A DNA stretch of 64,000 nt from Brevibacillus brevis (GCF_022026395.1 NZ_CP041767.1:5996001-6060000), one strand, 5' to 3'. Positions 8,519-17,800 are shown, counted from the stretch's first letter. Notes: generated by a model not told the origin, from the sequence alone. A program made the numbers and translations.

Positions 8519-10219
8519 TTACTCTTTCGTCCTGACGAGAAGCGCATCCGTTCTTTTCTGAATCTTGCCTGAAACCCACATGATCGCGGTACGTACCAAC
8601 AGATTCGCCACGATGATTAACGTAGACATCGCAGCAGCTTGCGCGATATCGCCCGAGTCCTCCTTGTTCACTATCGCAACCGCAGCCGGTTTCAGGTCCG
8701 GTGCATACAAGAAAATAATGGCCGAGACCGTCACCATGCTGTTGATGAAATAGTAGAGGAACACTTCAAAAATCGTCGGCAATGACAGCGGAACTGTGAC
8801 CCGCAGCAATGTCCGATACCAAGGCACATTCATTGATTCCGATGCAGCCTCGAACTCACTATCCAGCTTCTTGAGACCGGACGTCATCGTCAGGAAGGAA
8901 ACCGAGTAGAAGTGAACGATGTTGCACAAAATGACGATCCAAATCGTGCCGTAAATGCCGTGCAGCGGTTGATTCGGATTGTTGAAAAAGAATACGTAGA
9001 TCAAACCGAGCACGAGTCCTGGCAGCGCGAGCGGCAGCATAGACAGAAAATACGCTGACTGACGCAGCAAACGATGCCCGCGTGACTTCTCGATGAGATA
9101 CGCGAACAAAAAAGTAGCGACTGTGCCGATCAAAGCCGTAGCCGAGGCAATAAGCAAGCTCGTCACAAACGGTCCTTCTCCATCCAAAAAGTCTTCATAG
9201 TGCGCAAAGGAAATGGATAGATTGTACGGCCACACTTTTACAAGAGAGCCGTAAACAGCAACCAGGATGATTCCGATGATCACAGCGGAAACGGCGGAGC
9301 AAAGCGTGTAGAACAACCCATCCCGCAGTTTGTTGCGCTCAATTCGGTAAGGGGTAGACTTCGCACTCAACCAGCCGCTCTGTTTGCGCTGGGAGATGCG
9401 ATCGATCACAAATGAAATGACGGCTGGTATCAGCAGCAGCACCCCAACGGCCGCACCCAGTTGCATGTTCTGTTGCCCGATCACCTGCTTGTACAAATCT
9501 GTCGCTAGCACGTTGTACTGCCCTCCGACCACTTTGGGAGCCCCGAAGTCGGTAAAGGTCAAAACGAAGCAGACAAAAATGGCACTGATCAGCGCAAACC
9601 TCGTACCCGGTACCGTGACCGTCCAAAATCTGCGCCACTTGGACGCTCCAAGCGTCTCTGCTGCTTCATACATCCGGTAATCTGCACTTGCGAGTGCCAC
9701 TGACAGCATCAGAAACGCCTGTGGAAACGTATAGAGCACTTCCGCCATTACAATCCCGATAGGCCCGTAGAGCTCAATGCGGAATTCCGGCAAGAGCCCA
9801 AAAAATCCGGTAGAAATCAGCCCTTGATTGCCAAACAGGTAGGTCAGCGCCAAGCCGTGCAGCATAGAGGGCGCGAATAGCGGCAAGAGCCCAACAGATC
9901 GATAAAACCATTTGCCGCGGATCGCACTTCTCTCCAGTGCGTAAGCAAATCCGAAGCCTAACGTAACGGAGATGATCGTCGTGACCGTCGACACCTTGAT
10001 GGAATTCCACAATGACATCACGAGGGCCGGCGTCGAGAAGTAATTCGCAAAGTGCATGAACCCGATGAAGTTTCCGTTTTGATCGGTAACTGCCTTGATC
10101 ACCAGCTCACCAAGCGGCAACAGGATGGCGAACAACAGCGCAATGGTCATACAGATGATAATTGCGTTTTGGCTCCATTGGTTGGCGTCCGGTCGTATTC
10201 GTTTTAACCAGGTGTCCAT
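8519..10219 (-). CDS. ABC importer permease, two fused membrane halves (PhnU/FbpB-like)
   Basis: A 566-residue permease carrying two binding-protein-dependent transport domains in one chain, about 60-270 and 340-550, each with the EAA-type cytoplasmic loop (EAAETLGASKWRRFW and EAASESMNVPWYRTL). Fused permeases of this size are typical of the Fe(III)/2-aminoethylphosphonate importer group. AAGGAG precedes the ATG at 10219. It follows the ATPase by 14 bases. Substrate assignment between ferric iron, phosphonate and organophosphate cannot be made from the permease alone. Confidence 0.88.
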   Translation of the reverse strand: MDTWLKRIRPDANQWSQNAIIICMTIALLFAILLPLGELVIKAVTDQNGNFIGFMHFANYFSTPALVMSLWNSIKVSTVTTIISVTLGFGFAYALERSAIRGKWFYRSVGLLPLFAPSMLHGLALTYLFGNQGLISTGFFGLLPEFRIELYGPIGIVMAEVLYTFPQAFLMLSVALASADYRMYEAAETLGASKWRRFWTVTVPGTRFALISAIFVCFVLTFTDFGAPKVVGGQYNVLATDLYKQVIGQQNMQLGAAVGVLLLIPAVISFVIDRISQRKQSGWLSAKSTPYRIERNKLRDGLFYTLCSAVSAVIIGIILVAVYGSLVKVWPYNLSISFAHYEDFLDGEGPFVTSLLIASATALIGTVATFLFAYLIEKSRGHRLLRQSAYFLSMLPLALPGLVLGLIYVFFFNNPNQPLHGIYGTIWIVILCNIVHFYSVSFLTMTSGLKKLDSEFEAASESMNVPWYRTLLRVTVPLSLPTIFEVFLYYFINSMVTVSAIIFLYAPDLKPAAVAIVNKEDSGDIAQAAAMSTLIIVANLLVRTAIMWVSGKIQKRTDALLVRTKE

Positions 10220-10233
10220 ATTCTGTGCGCTCC

Positions 10234-11265
10234 TTAGCCAACAGCCAGGTCTGCCGTATCATCAAAACGGATGACATGCTCTGGCGGCAGGGTGAAGGCA
10301 ATTTTTTGATCAGGCCAAACATGATGAGACACCATTGCATGTGCCGGGACATCAATCGTGACAAACTGTTGCAACAAAGTACCTTGTGGGCCGATCAACT
10401 CTGCCACAATGCGGTAATGCGTACCGCGATATTCCAGCTCGCGCACGATTCCTTGTCTGCCTTTTTCATGACCGTCACGCAGCAGCTGAACATGCTCCGG
10501 ACGGATGGCGAGCATAGCCTGATCCGAGTGCTTATCCGACTGGATAAAACTAATGACTCCGATAAAATCAGCGACAAATGGTGTTTTGGGACGCTCGTAC
10601 ACTTCTTTTGGCGTACCGACCTGAATGATGCGCGACTGGTTCATAACCACGATGCGATCCGCCATCGTCAACGCTTCCTCCTGATCGTGCGTCACCATGA
10701 TCGTCGTCATCCCGAATTGATGATGGAGTCGACGAATTTCGTTTCGAAGTTTGGCACGAACCTTGGCGTCCAGCGCAGATAATGGCTCGTCCAAGAGCAA
10801 GCAGTCCGGCGAAAAGGCCAAGGCCCTCGCCAGTGCTACCCGCTGCTGCTGCCCTCCTGATAATTGAGCCGGGACTTTGTTGCGGTGTTCTCCCAGCTCC
10901 ACCAGATGAAGCATTTCCTCTACCCGATCAGCAATTTGTGCCTTGGAGAAGCGATTACGCAATCCGTAAGCAATGTTTTCACTGACCGTCAAATTCGGAA
11001 ACAAAGCGTATGATTGAAACATCATGCCAAAATTCCGTTTCCCTGCTGGCAACGAGGTAATGTCTTTCCCGGCAATGACGACGCTCCCTTGATCCGTTTT
11101 TTCCAGTCCTGCAAGGATGCGCAACAACGTTGTTTTACCGCAGCCGCTCGGTCCGAGCAGACAGATGAATTCATTCTTGGCAATGTCCAGTTGAATGTCC
11201 TGAAGCGCCGTGTGCTTTCCAAATCGCTTAGCGAGATTGCGTAATGACAAATAGCCTTGCTCCAT
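10234..11265 (-). CDS. ABC importer ATPase (PhnT/PotA-like)
   Basis: A 343-residue ATPase with Walker A LGPSGCGKTT, signature LSGGQQQRVALARA, Walker B LLLDEP, the switch histidine in VTHDQEEAL, and a C-terminal TOBE-type domain from about 260. It energises the fused permease next to it. A GTG at 11268 and an ATG at 11265 are both possible; ATG is given, with AAGGGG eight bases upstream. The gap to the binding-protein gene upstream is 20 bases. Confidence 0.9.
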   Translation of the reverse strand: MEQGYLSLRNLAKRFGKHTALQDIQLDIAKNEFICLLGPSGCGKTTLLRILAGLEKTDQGSVVIAGKDITSLPAGKRNFGMMFQSYALFPNLTVSENIAYGLRNRFSKAQIADRVEEMLHLVELGEHRNKVPAQLSGGQQQRVALARALAFSPDCLLLDEPLSALDAKVRAKLRNEIRRLHHQFGMTTIMVTHDQEEALTMADRIVVMNQSRIIQVGTPKEVYERPKTPFVADFIGVISFIQSDKHSDQAMLAIRPEHVQLLRDGHEKGRQGIVRELEYRGTHYRIVAELIGPQGTLLQQFVTIDVPAHAMVSHHVWPDQKIAFTLPPEHVIRFDDTADLAVG

Positions 11266-11285
11266 CACAAATGCCCCTTTATTCT

Positions 11286-12377
11286 TTACTTTTTCGGTTC
11301 AGCCTTGGAGCCGTACTTCTGCTCCCACTCTCTCAAAATGCCTTCGCGGTCTCTTGCTGCTTGGTACAAGTCCAGCTTGGTCAGCTGCGATACAGGATCT
11401 TGTTTGTAGCCTTCCGGAATTTGACTTCCTTCTTGCTTGATGCTCAAAATCGCGTAGTTTTTGTTGTATTCCTTCATCGGCTCATCACTGATCGCCCAGT
11501 CGAGGAACAATTTTGCTTCCGGCTTGATGTCTTTTTTATTTACGAGCGCGCTTGCTTCCATATCCCAGCCCGAGCCTTCTTTCGGGAACACGACTTCGAC
11601 TGGCGCTCCTTTTTTCTGTTGGTTAATGCCGCTGTATCCATAAGAGATACCGATTGGCGCTTCACCAGAGGACGCCATCTTCGCCGGCTTGGAGCCAGAG
11701 TGCGTGTATACCATCATGTTTTCATGCAGCTTGTCCATGTATGCCCAAGCCTTGTCCTTGCCGTACAACTGATGCAGGGCGTTGACGGTCAAGTAGCCCG
11801 TTCCAGAAGAAGCAGGGTGAGGCATGACGATCAAGCCTTTGTATTCTGGTTTGACCAAATCTTCGTACGACTGTGGGATCGCCAGATTGCGTTTTTCCAT
11901 CTCTGCTTTGTTGACAATAATGGCTGTCTCCCAAATATCCATGCCTACCCATTTTGGCGGGTTGGCCTTGTCTTTGAATTCAGGCAGTACACGATCTACG
12001 CCTTTGGGAGCATATGGCGCAAGCATTTGCCTATCATCCATCACCAAGAGACTCGTGGCAGCCAGTCCCCAGATCACATCAGCCTGCGGGTTGTCCTTCT
12101 CGGCAATCAGCTTGGCTGTCATAATGCCAGTGGAGTCACGAACGATGTTTACTTTGATATCCGGATACTGCTCTTTAAAAGAAGTCAGGTACGTCTTGAT
12201 CTGTTCATCTTCAATTGCCGTGTACACATTGATTTCTCCAGATGCGTTAGACACAGCAGCCTCCGAACCGGTTTGCCCACTGCTCGATGCTGTTCCCTCT
12301 GTCTTCGGTGCTCCGCAGCCTGCCAACAAACTCGTAACGACCAACGTTGTTGCCATCACATTCCACTTGATTTTCAC
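11286..12377 (-). CDS. ABC importer binding lipoprotein (PhnS/AfuA-like)
   Basis: A 363-residue lipoprotein with signal sequence and lipobox LLAGC (C21), then a Ser/Gly-rich linker and a type 2 periplasmic-binding fold (NVYTAIEDEQIKTYL near its start). Proteins of this group bind ferric iron, 2-aminoethylphosphonate or phosphorylated sugars. The GTG start at 12377 is chosen because AGGAG lies just upstream; a longer reading from 12464 would put the lipobox too deep. It is the first gene of the operon running to 7698 and probably to 3689. Confidence 0.85.
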   Translation of the reverse strand: MKIKWNVMATTLVVTSLLAGCGAPKTEGTASSSGQTGSEAAVSNASGEINVYTAIEDEQIKTYLTSFKEQYPDIKVNIVRDSTGIMTAKLIAEKDNPQADVIWGLAATSLLVMDDRQMLAPYAPKGVDRVLPEFKDKANPPKWVGMDIWETAIIVNKAEMEKRNLAIPQSYEDLVKPEYKGLIVMPHPASSGTGYLTVNALHQLYGKDKAWAYMDKLHENMMVYTHSGSKPAKMASSGEAPIGISYGYSGINQQKKGAPVEVVFPKEGSGWDMEASALVNKKDIKPEAKLFLDWAISDEPMKEYNKNYAILSIKQEGSQIPEGYKQDPVSQLTKLDLYQAARDREGILREWEQKYGSKAEPKK

Positions 12378-12401
12378 GATGATTCTCCTCTTCTGAAAGA
12401 A

Positions 12402-12430
12402 AGTATCGGATAAAAACATCCTGCGTTCAA
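12402..12430 (-). promoter_or_regulatory. Candidate promoter of the PhnS-like operon
   Basis: On the minus strand TTGAAC is followed after 17 bases by GATACT, a fair sigma-A pair, 25-30 bases before the GTG start of the binding lipoprotein. Confidence 0.4.
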
Positions 12431-12541
12431 AAATTATTGTACATTCGCATTGTGTTCCGCCCATGAAACCACTGTTAATTGAGCATTAAGATTACGTAAA
12501 TACTCCTAACAATAGCTTTATCACTGTGTAGGAAAACTTTT

Positions 12542-12550
12542 TGCTATAAT
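12542..12550 (+). promoter_or_regulatory. Extended -10 promoter of the GbsR-like gene
   Basis: TGCTATAAT is a perfect extended -10 element about 70 bases before the GbsR-like start. No convincing -35 hexamer lies 17-18 bases upstream, which fits an extended -10 promoter. Confidence 0.5.
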
Positions 12551-12620
12551 AGAAGCAACATACAAAAAGAATTGAACGAAAATGATGATGACGGTGGCAC
12601 GAGAGGGAAGTGAATATTGC

Positions 12621-13166
12621 ATGTCTTTGAACGAGGAAAATGTACTTGAAGAAAAACGCCTTCATATTCGTAAACAAATGATCGAAGCCATTGCAGAAAC
12701 AATGGACTTGTATGGGGCTACTCATTCTTCGGGTCAGCTGTACGGTGTCATGTTCTTCGAGAATCGTCCGATGACGCTCGACGAGATGAAAACACAGATG
12801 AACATGAGCAAAAGCAATATGAGTTATGCGGTGAGATCCTTAATGGAATCCCGTATGGTCAAAAAGCTCGAGGAAAAGCAGGAACGAAAAGAGCTGTATG
12901 CGGCGGAGACCAATTTCTTCACAGCGTTCCAAAACTTTTTCACATATAAGCTGCAACGAGAAGTCGATGTGATGACCGGTGCCATCGATCAGGCACTACC
13001 TGAATTAACCGAGCTGATCCTTCAGGAAAGTATCTCTGATGAGGAACGAAAGCTCGCTCTCCAAGATTTGCATAAGCTCAGACATGCAAAAAAGTATTAC
13101 GAGTGGTTGCAAAATTTTGTGTATGCCTTGGAACAAGGTGCTTTTTTCGAAGAGGAGCCCGAATAA
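12621..13166 (+). CDS. GbsR/MarR-family transcriptional regulator
   Basis: A 181-residue regulator resembling GbsR, the choline-responsive repressor of glycine betaine genes in Bacillus. An N-terminal helix leads into ELYGATHSSGQLYGVMFF-like sequence, then the winged helix MTLDEMKTQMNMSKSNMSYAVRSL, and a C-terminal helical dimer region. The start at 12621 is favoured over 12582, which has no ribosome binding site. It is divergent from the PhnS-like importer operon, with promoters for both genes in the 243-base gap, so it probably controls that operon. What it senses is unknown; choline or a phosphorylated choline compound is a reasonable guess from the family. Confidence 0.85.
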   Translation: MSLNEENVLEEKRLHIRKQMIEAIAETMDLYGATHSSGQLYGVMFFENRPMTLDEMKTQMNMSKSNMSYAVRSLMESRMVKKLEEKQERKELYAAETNFFTAFQNFFTYKLQREVDVMTGAIDQALPELTELILQESISDEERKLALQDLHKLRHAKKYYEWLQNFVYALEQGAFFEEEPE

Positions 13167-13172
13167 AAAAAT

Positions 13173-13218
13173 GCCATCTTTCTCTCCAAAAGCTAGAGGA
13201 AAAGATGGCTTTTCTTTT
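13173..13218. terminator. Bidirectional terminator
   Basis: GCCATCTTT with CTCT pairs with AGAGG and AAAGATGGC, followed by a T-rich run on the plus strand and preceded by an A-run. It separates the convergent GbsR-like and FecCD genes. Confidence 0.75.
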
Positions 13219-14201
13219 TACTTTCTCTTCTCTTGACGCACCAAATACAAGAAGTACGGAACACCGATGACCGCAGTCACGATACCCGCGGGAATCTCGA
13301 TCGGAGGATTCAGTCCCCTCCCCAATGCATCTGCAATGACGAGAATCAACGCGCCCAAAACCGCCGCACCCGGCAATAGATAACGATGCTGATGACCGAA
13401 CAGCTTTCTCGCCATATGTGGCGCAATTAATCCCACAAAGCCAATCGAGCCAATTGCCGCTACACATGCGCCTGCCAAGGCAACCGCGAGCAGCAAGAGC
13501 ATATAGCGTGTTCGCACGACATTCAATCCGAGCCCCGTAGAGCTTCCTTCATCCAGACTGATAATGTCCAGCTTACGATGCAGGGCAAAGCTAATAGGAA
13601 TGAATACGAGCAGCCACGGCAGCAAAGCGTAAATTTCATCCCAGCCTTTCCCCCACAAGCTCCCTGCCAGCCAGACAAGAGAATCATTGGCTTGCATCGG
13701 ATACTTCACCATAATGAATTCCGTCAACGCTTGGCAGATTGCCCCTACTCCCATGCCGACCAAGGCAAACGTAGTTGGCTGTGCACCGCTTTTCCGAGCG
13801 AAATAGATGAGGGCAATTGCTACCGCTAATGCTCCCAAAAACGCGACAATCGGGAGAAGAAGTGGTGAAGCGGTCGGAAACAAAATGATGACCACAACCG
13901 CGAACAAGCCCGCCCCTTTGGTTACCCCTACGACATCCGGAGATGCCAACGGATTGCGGATCATTCCTTGCAAAATCACACCAGCGATCGCGAAGCCCGC
14001 TCCGGCAAGAATCGCGAGCAGCGCCCGCGGCAATCGATAGTTTTCAATCATAAATGTAAGCGACGAAGGTTCGCCCATGATCACTCGGATCATTTGATCA
14101 GGGCCGATAAAAATCGGGCCGATCCCCATGCTAAGCAACGCTGCCACTATGACCAGGGCCCCGAGGCCAACCAGGAGCAGGGTGTTTTTTCGCGAACTCA
14201 T
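13218..14201 (-). CDS. FecCD-family siderophore permease, second subunit
   Basis: A 327-residue membrane protein with about nine to ten hydrophobic segments and the FecCD pattern: NPLASPDVVGVTKGAGLFA, GLNVVRTRY and FVGLIAPHMARKLFGHQHRYLLP. With its partner it forms the channel for ferric siderophore import. GGGGAGG precedes the ATG. The start overlaps the stop of the other permease by four bases (ATGA), showing translational coupling. It is the last gene of the operon. Confidence 0.92.
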   Translation of the reverse strand: MSSRKNTLLLVGLGALVIVAALLSMGIGPIFIGPDQMIRVIMGEPSSLTFMIENYRLPRALLAILAGAGFAIAGVILQGMIRNPLASPDVVGVTKGAGLFAVVVIILFPTASPLLLPIVAFLGALAVAIALIYFARKSGAQPTTFALVGMGVGAICQALTEFIMVKYPMQANDSLVWLAGSLWGKGWDEIYALLPWLLVFIPISFALHRKLDIISLDEGSSTGLGLNVVRTRYMLLLLAVALAGACVAAIGSIGFVGLIAPHMARKLFGHQHRYLLPGAAVLGALILVIADALGRGLNPPIEIPAGIVTAVIGVPYFLYLVRQEKRK

Positions 14202-15208
14202 ATCATTTCCCTCCCCTTTTTTCTCGCCAAGTAAAGGAAGAACGGGGTTCCCAGGAGAGCCGTTACAATTCCTACAGGAGACTCAAACGGATAGGAAATC
14301 AATCGAGCCAGTACATCGGAGATTGTCACCAGGACAGCACCACCAAGCGCAGACACAGGGATAACGACCCGATAGTCCGAACCCACGAGCCTCCTTGCGA
14401 TATGCGGAACCATCAGTCCGACGAAACCAACAGCTCCGGCGACAGCAACAGAGGCGCCTGCCAAAATAACGACCACAACATAAGACAGCAGTCGGACGCG
14501 GGCGATTTTTTGTCCCAACCCCATCGCGACTTCCTCCCCCAGTCGAAACACTGACAATGAGCCGGACAGCCAGATCGCCAGCAGGAGTCCCGCTATCGAC
14601 CATGGCAAAATCAATTGCACATCCGTCCAAGCCACTCCGCTAATAGAGCCAGACAACCAGTACAATACATTCGAGATATGTTCGTTAAAAATGATAATTC
14701 CCTTCGTAATGGAGGTGAGCAGCAGGTGGATGGCCATTCCTACCAAAGCAATCTTGAGATTGGTCATCCCGCTGGAAGCTGCGAATCCAAAGACAACAAG
14801 TCCCCCGACTATCGCTCCAGCAAAGGCAAAATAGATGAGATTGGCTTTCCCGATATCCGGTAAAAACACAATCGCGAGTACAACCACCAAACAAGCCCCC
14901 GCATTCACGCCAAATACTTGCGGGGATGCCAGTGGATTGCGGGTAACGGCCTGCATCACGGCTCCTGCCACAGCCAAATTCGCCCCAATGATAGCTCCCA
15001 GCACAGCTCTCGGAACGCGGATGGTCTGGAAAATCAAGAGCTCTTTGGAGTATTCACCCGATAACCAATGCGTCACTAATGATCGAATTTGCAGCGAAGC
15101 TACTCCGGTAAACAAGCTCAGCAACAAACCAATGAACAAGAGGATTGCCAAGCCGATCGCAATGAGGACGAAAGTACTTTTTCGTTGTCGTGTCGTTGTT
15201 TTCTGCAA
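14198..15208 (-). CDS. FecCD-family siderophore permease, first subunit
   Basis: A 336-residue permease with NPLASPQVFGVNAGA and FVGLMVPHIARRLVGSDYR, the same family signatures as its neighbour. The start is TTG at 15208, with GAGGTGG six bases upstream; no better ATG exists nearby. It lies 87 bases after the binding lipoprotein gene. The pair would form a heterodimeric channel. Confidence 0.92.
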   Translation of the reverse strand: MQKTTTRQRKSTFVLIAIGLAILLFIGLLLSLFTGVASLQIRSLVTHWLSGEYSKELLIFQTIRVPRAVLGAIIGANLAVAGAVMQAVTRNPLASPQVFGVNAGACLVVVLAIVFLPDIGKANLIYFAFAGAIVGGLVVFGFAASSGMTNLKIALVGMAIHLLLTSITKGIIIFNEHISNVLYWLSGSISGVAWTDVQLILPWSIAGLLLAIWLSGSLSVFRLGEEVAMGLGQKIARVRLLSYVVVVILAGASVAVAGAVGFVGLMVPHIARRLVGSDYRVVIPVSALGGAVLVTISDVLARLISYPFESPVGIVTALLGTPFFLYLARKKGREMI

Positions 15209-15295
15209 TACAAGCCACCTCGATCAACTACGACGTGCAGGAACACGGAAAAGACCAGATCAGCGATCGGTCTCTTCCAGGATTTGCATCGTATG

Positions 15296-16264
15296 TTATT
15301 TTTCTTTGCTATATAAGAGATTCACTGCCTCTTCTACAATGCGTTCCGCAGATTTCAGCCCACGATAGCGCGTCCAGAGGTCACGATTTACTTTGTGTAC
15401 TTCCTGATTTTTGACTGCGGTGATATTGTTCCAGAGCGGATTTTGCTTCCATTCGTTCAACAGCGCGTCGTCGGCTTCCGCCAGGAAAATCACATCTGGG
15501 TCCCACTGCACCATTTGCTCCAGGCTGATTTTTACTGTTGGTTCTGGCGCATCTTGAATGGCATTTTTGATTCCAATCATTTCGAGCAACTCGCCATCAA
15601 ACGATTTCGCTCCATGTGCAGACAGCGAATCCGCGCGGAATACTCCCAGCATGACTTTGCGGGAATCTTCAGCCGGTACTTTCTTTTTAAACTCTGCGAT
15701 GATCTCCTTGTGCTTGATCAGGCGCTGTTCTGCTTCTTTTTGCTTGTTCAGTGCTTCCCCAATCGTGGCAAACGAGCTCAGGTTTTCCTGATACGTCGAG
15801 TTGCGGCTTTTCAAAATGATCGTCGGTGCGATTTTTTGCAAATCCTTGTAAATGTCCTTGTGGCGATTCAAATCACCGATAATCAAATCTGGCTGCAACG
15901 AGCTGATGACTTCCAGACTCGGCTGCTGGCGTGTCCCCACAGGGGTATACTCGATTTTTTTACCGATCAATCCTTCTACGTCCTTATCCTTTTCCTGCGC
16001 GATTCCTACAGGCGTCACTCCCAGCTCCCATAACCCGTCTACAAAGGAGTACTCCAACGCGACGACTCTTTTCGGGTCTCCGGTAATTTCTGTTTCGCCC
16101 AGTTCGTGTTTCACGATGCGCTTTTGTGCGGTTTGCGCACTATCTTGACCTGCTGCTGGCTGTTTTTGCTCTGCGCTGCCACACCCGGTCAGTAATACTG
16201 TACCTGCCAGTGCAAGCGTCCAAAACATATAGCCGAGACGCTTCATTCCGTTTGTTTGCTTCAT
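15296..16264 (-). CDS. Ferric siderophore binding lipoprotein
   Basis: A 322-residue lipoprotein with lipobox VLLTGC (C28) and the type 3 binding fold: KRVVALEYSFVDGLWELGVTPVGIAQ, LQPDLIIGD, and a C-terminal WDPDVIFL and NRDLW region. It captures a ferric siderophore for the two permeases downstream. GAGGG lies seven bases before the ATG. A Fur box sits just upstream. No ATPase gene follows, so the importer probably shares an ATPase encoded elsewhere, as in several Bacillus siderophore systems. Confidence 0.9.
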   Translation of the reverse strand: MKQTNGMKRLGYMFWTLALAGTVLLTGCGSAEQKQPAAGQDSAQTAQKRIVKHELGETEITGDPKRVVALEYSFVDGLWELGVTPVGIAQEKDKDVEGLIGKKIEYTPVGTRQQPSLEVISSLQPDLIIGDLNRHKDIYKDLQKIAPTIILKSRNSTYQENLSSFATIGEALNKQKEAEQRLIKHKEIIAEFKKKVPAEDSRKVMLGVFRADSLSAHGAKSFDGELLEMIGIKNAIQDAPEPTVKISLEQMVQWDPDVIFLAEADDALLNEWKQNPLWNNITAVKNQEVHKVNRDLWTRYRGLKSAERIVEEAVNLLYSKEK

Positions 16265-16288
16265 TTTTTGTCCCTCACCCGATGTAAT

Positions 16289-16307
16289 TGATAATGATTA
16301 TTATTAC
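16289..16307. promoter_or_regulatory. Fur box
   Basis: TGATAATGATTATTATTA closely matches the Fur consensus built from GATAATGATAATCATTATC. It lies about 25 bases before the start of the siderophore binding lipoprotein, so iron repression of the operon is expected. Confidence 0.8.
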
Positions 16308-16425
16308 CGATAAAGTGCGTTTTTTATTGTAACAATCCGCTGCCGCAAATGAAACATTATGTTTATTAAACCTTTTACCGCAATAAAAGTGATTAACGTC
16401 ATTTTGTTCATGCTCTGCCATTACG

Positions 16426-16467
16426 AAAAAAAGCCGTTACGCCTGAACCATCGACGTAAACGGCTTT
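16426..16467 (-). terminator. Terminator of the glycosyltransferase gene
   Basis: On the minus strand AAGCCGTTTACG pairs with CGTAACGGCTT and is followed by seven T. It ends the transcript of the gene at 16479-17627 just after its stop codon. Confidence 0.8.
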
Positions 16468-16478
16468 TCGCCACGATG

Positions 16479-17627
16479 CTATTTGTTGTTTAGCGTATGA
16501 CTTACTTCCGTCTTCAAGCTCAGCTTCTCTAATGCTTCCTTGGCAGGCGCATGATTCTCCGCCATAGCCAGCGCCATCCGATAAGCAGCCATAGCCTCTT
16601 CCACTTGACCCAATCCTTCGTAGCAAAGCCCTTTGTAATACCAGGCGTGAAAACTTCCCGATCCCTTCAAGGTCAGATGCCGAATGTTGCTCTCACCTAG
16701 CTCCAGGCAGTGATCGAACGTCATCAATGCTCGTTTGTAGTCCTTTTTCAAATATTGAATGATCCCTTTGTACAAATGTAAATCAACGTAGTCAGGATAA
16801 ATCTCGATTGCCTTTTCAATTCCTGGCCACGCCCCCTCAGCACTGCCCATCGAGATCAATGTAGAGTATTTGAGCTTATAAAGGAGCGAAGGAGGCATCA
16901 TATGATTTTCGAGAAACCCGATAATAGACAGATTCACGAACTTGAACGTTTTCTCATGCTCCTGGATACGTGAGAATTCACTGGCAAGATGATACTCAAT
17001 CCATGGAGAGTGGTCTTCTTTTTCCAATTCCTTCATGAGTAGTTGAATATTGCGCTCGAATTTGTTCTTTCTGCCAGTACATTCATTCAGGTAGCCGTAA
17101 TGGTATATCCGTACAGGCAAGATTGGAATGTGGAAATCCTCGGTCAGATTGGGAAGAACCTCTTCTACGTTGAGCGTTTCGTGGATCGGAAAATGGAAGC
17201 GAAAACCGATGCCATTGCGAAACAAACGTGAGTGAGCGATATGAAAAGCATCGTCTTCATTTATTTCATCTCCAATGTAATTGATTAGATGGATATAAAA
17301 AAGAGAACCTTCTTGACCGCGAAGCAGCTCCTTCAAGTTCTTGCTGTCTTCCTGATTCATTTCCTCATCGGCATCCATCCACAAGATCCAGTCGCCTGTT
17401 GCTTTTTCCAGTCCAAAGTTTCGCGCTTCTGCGAAGTTATCCTGCCACTCATACAAGTGCACGACCGCTCCGAATGACTTGCCTATCTCTACCGTTTTGT
17501 CGGTACTCCCCGTGTCTACGATAATCATTTCATCCACAAGATCTTTCACGCTTTCCAAGCACTTGTGAAGGCACTTTTCTTCGTTTTTTACAATCATACA
17601 TAAGGAAATTTTGGGCGCCTCAGACAT
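16479..17627 (-). CDS. SunS-like family 2 glycosyltransferase with TPR tail
   Basis: A 382-residue protein. The N-terminal GT-A domain has ISLCMIVKNEE, IIVDTGSTDKT and the metal-binding DAD at 85-87. The C-terminal half consists of TPR-like helices (AWYYKGLCYEGLGQVEEAMAAYRMAL). This is the architecture of SunS-type protein glycosyltransferases and of Bacillus spore or flagellar glycosyltransferases. It transfers a sugar from a nucleotide sugar to a protein or glycan; substrate unknown. The start at 17627 has AAAGGAG nine bases upstream; the ATG at 17636 is too close to that site. It is divergent from the methyltransferase at 17801 and has a close paralogue in the C-terminal half of the protein at 22960, so it probably belongs to the same spore-surface glycan cluster. 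Confidence 0.87.
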   Translation of the reverse strand: MSEAPKISLCMIVKNEEKCLHKCLESVKDLVDEMIIVDTGSTDKTVEIGKSFGAVVHLYEWQDNFAEARNFGLEKATGDWILWMDADEEMNQEDSKNLKELLRGQEGSLFYIHLINYIGDEINEDDAFHIAHSRLFRNGIGFRFHFPIHETLNVEEVLPNLTEDFHIPILPVRIYHYGYLNECTGRKNKFERNIQLLMKELEKEDHSPWIEYHLASEFSRIQEHEKTFKFVNLSIIGFLENHMMPPSLLYKLKYSTLISMGSAEGAWPGIEKAIEIYPDYVDLHLYKGIIQYLKKDYKRALMTFDHCLELGESNIRHLTLKGSGSFHAWYYKGLCYEGLGQVEEAMAAYRMALAMAENHAPAKEALEKLSLKTEVSHTLNNK

Positions 17628-17679
17628 GATGCTCATCTCCTTTTACACACATCACTGAGATCGTAGTCTATCCCCCCTT

Positions 17680-17688
17680 TACTCTATG
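17680..17688 (-). promoter_or_regulatory. Possible sigma-K -10 element
   Basis: On the minus strand CATAGAGTA matches the sigma-K -10 consensus CATAnnnTA, about 53 bases before the glycosyltransferase start. The matching -35 AC is not at the usual spacing, so this is weak on its own. Confidence 0.3.
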
Positions 17689-17800
17689 AGTGGACTGCTT
17701 TTTTCAGAACGGTGCCATTTCCTTGGCTTTCGAACCTTTTCCTGGAGCAGCGCATAGGTAGTTGTAGGCAGATATCACAAAGAAAGCAGGGATCGTATCC

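Noticed and set aside
11244..12413. Open frame of 389 codons on the plus strand opposite the PhnS-like lipoprotein
   Set aside because: The minus-strand gene has a lipobox and binding-protein fold, while the plus-strand translation is low-quality sequence without a known pattern.
17734..17761. Sigma-K promoter before the methyltransferase at 17801
   Set aside because: AC-N17-CATA is present, but the downstream TA is out of register (CATAGGTAG), so it is not a full match.
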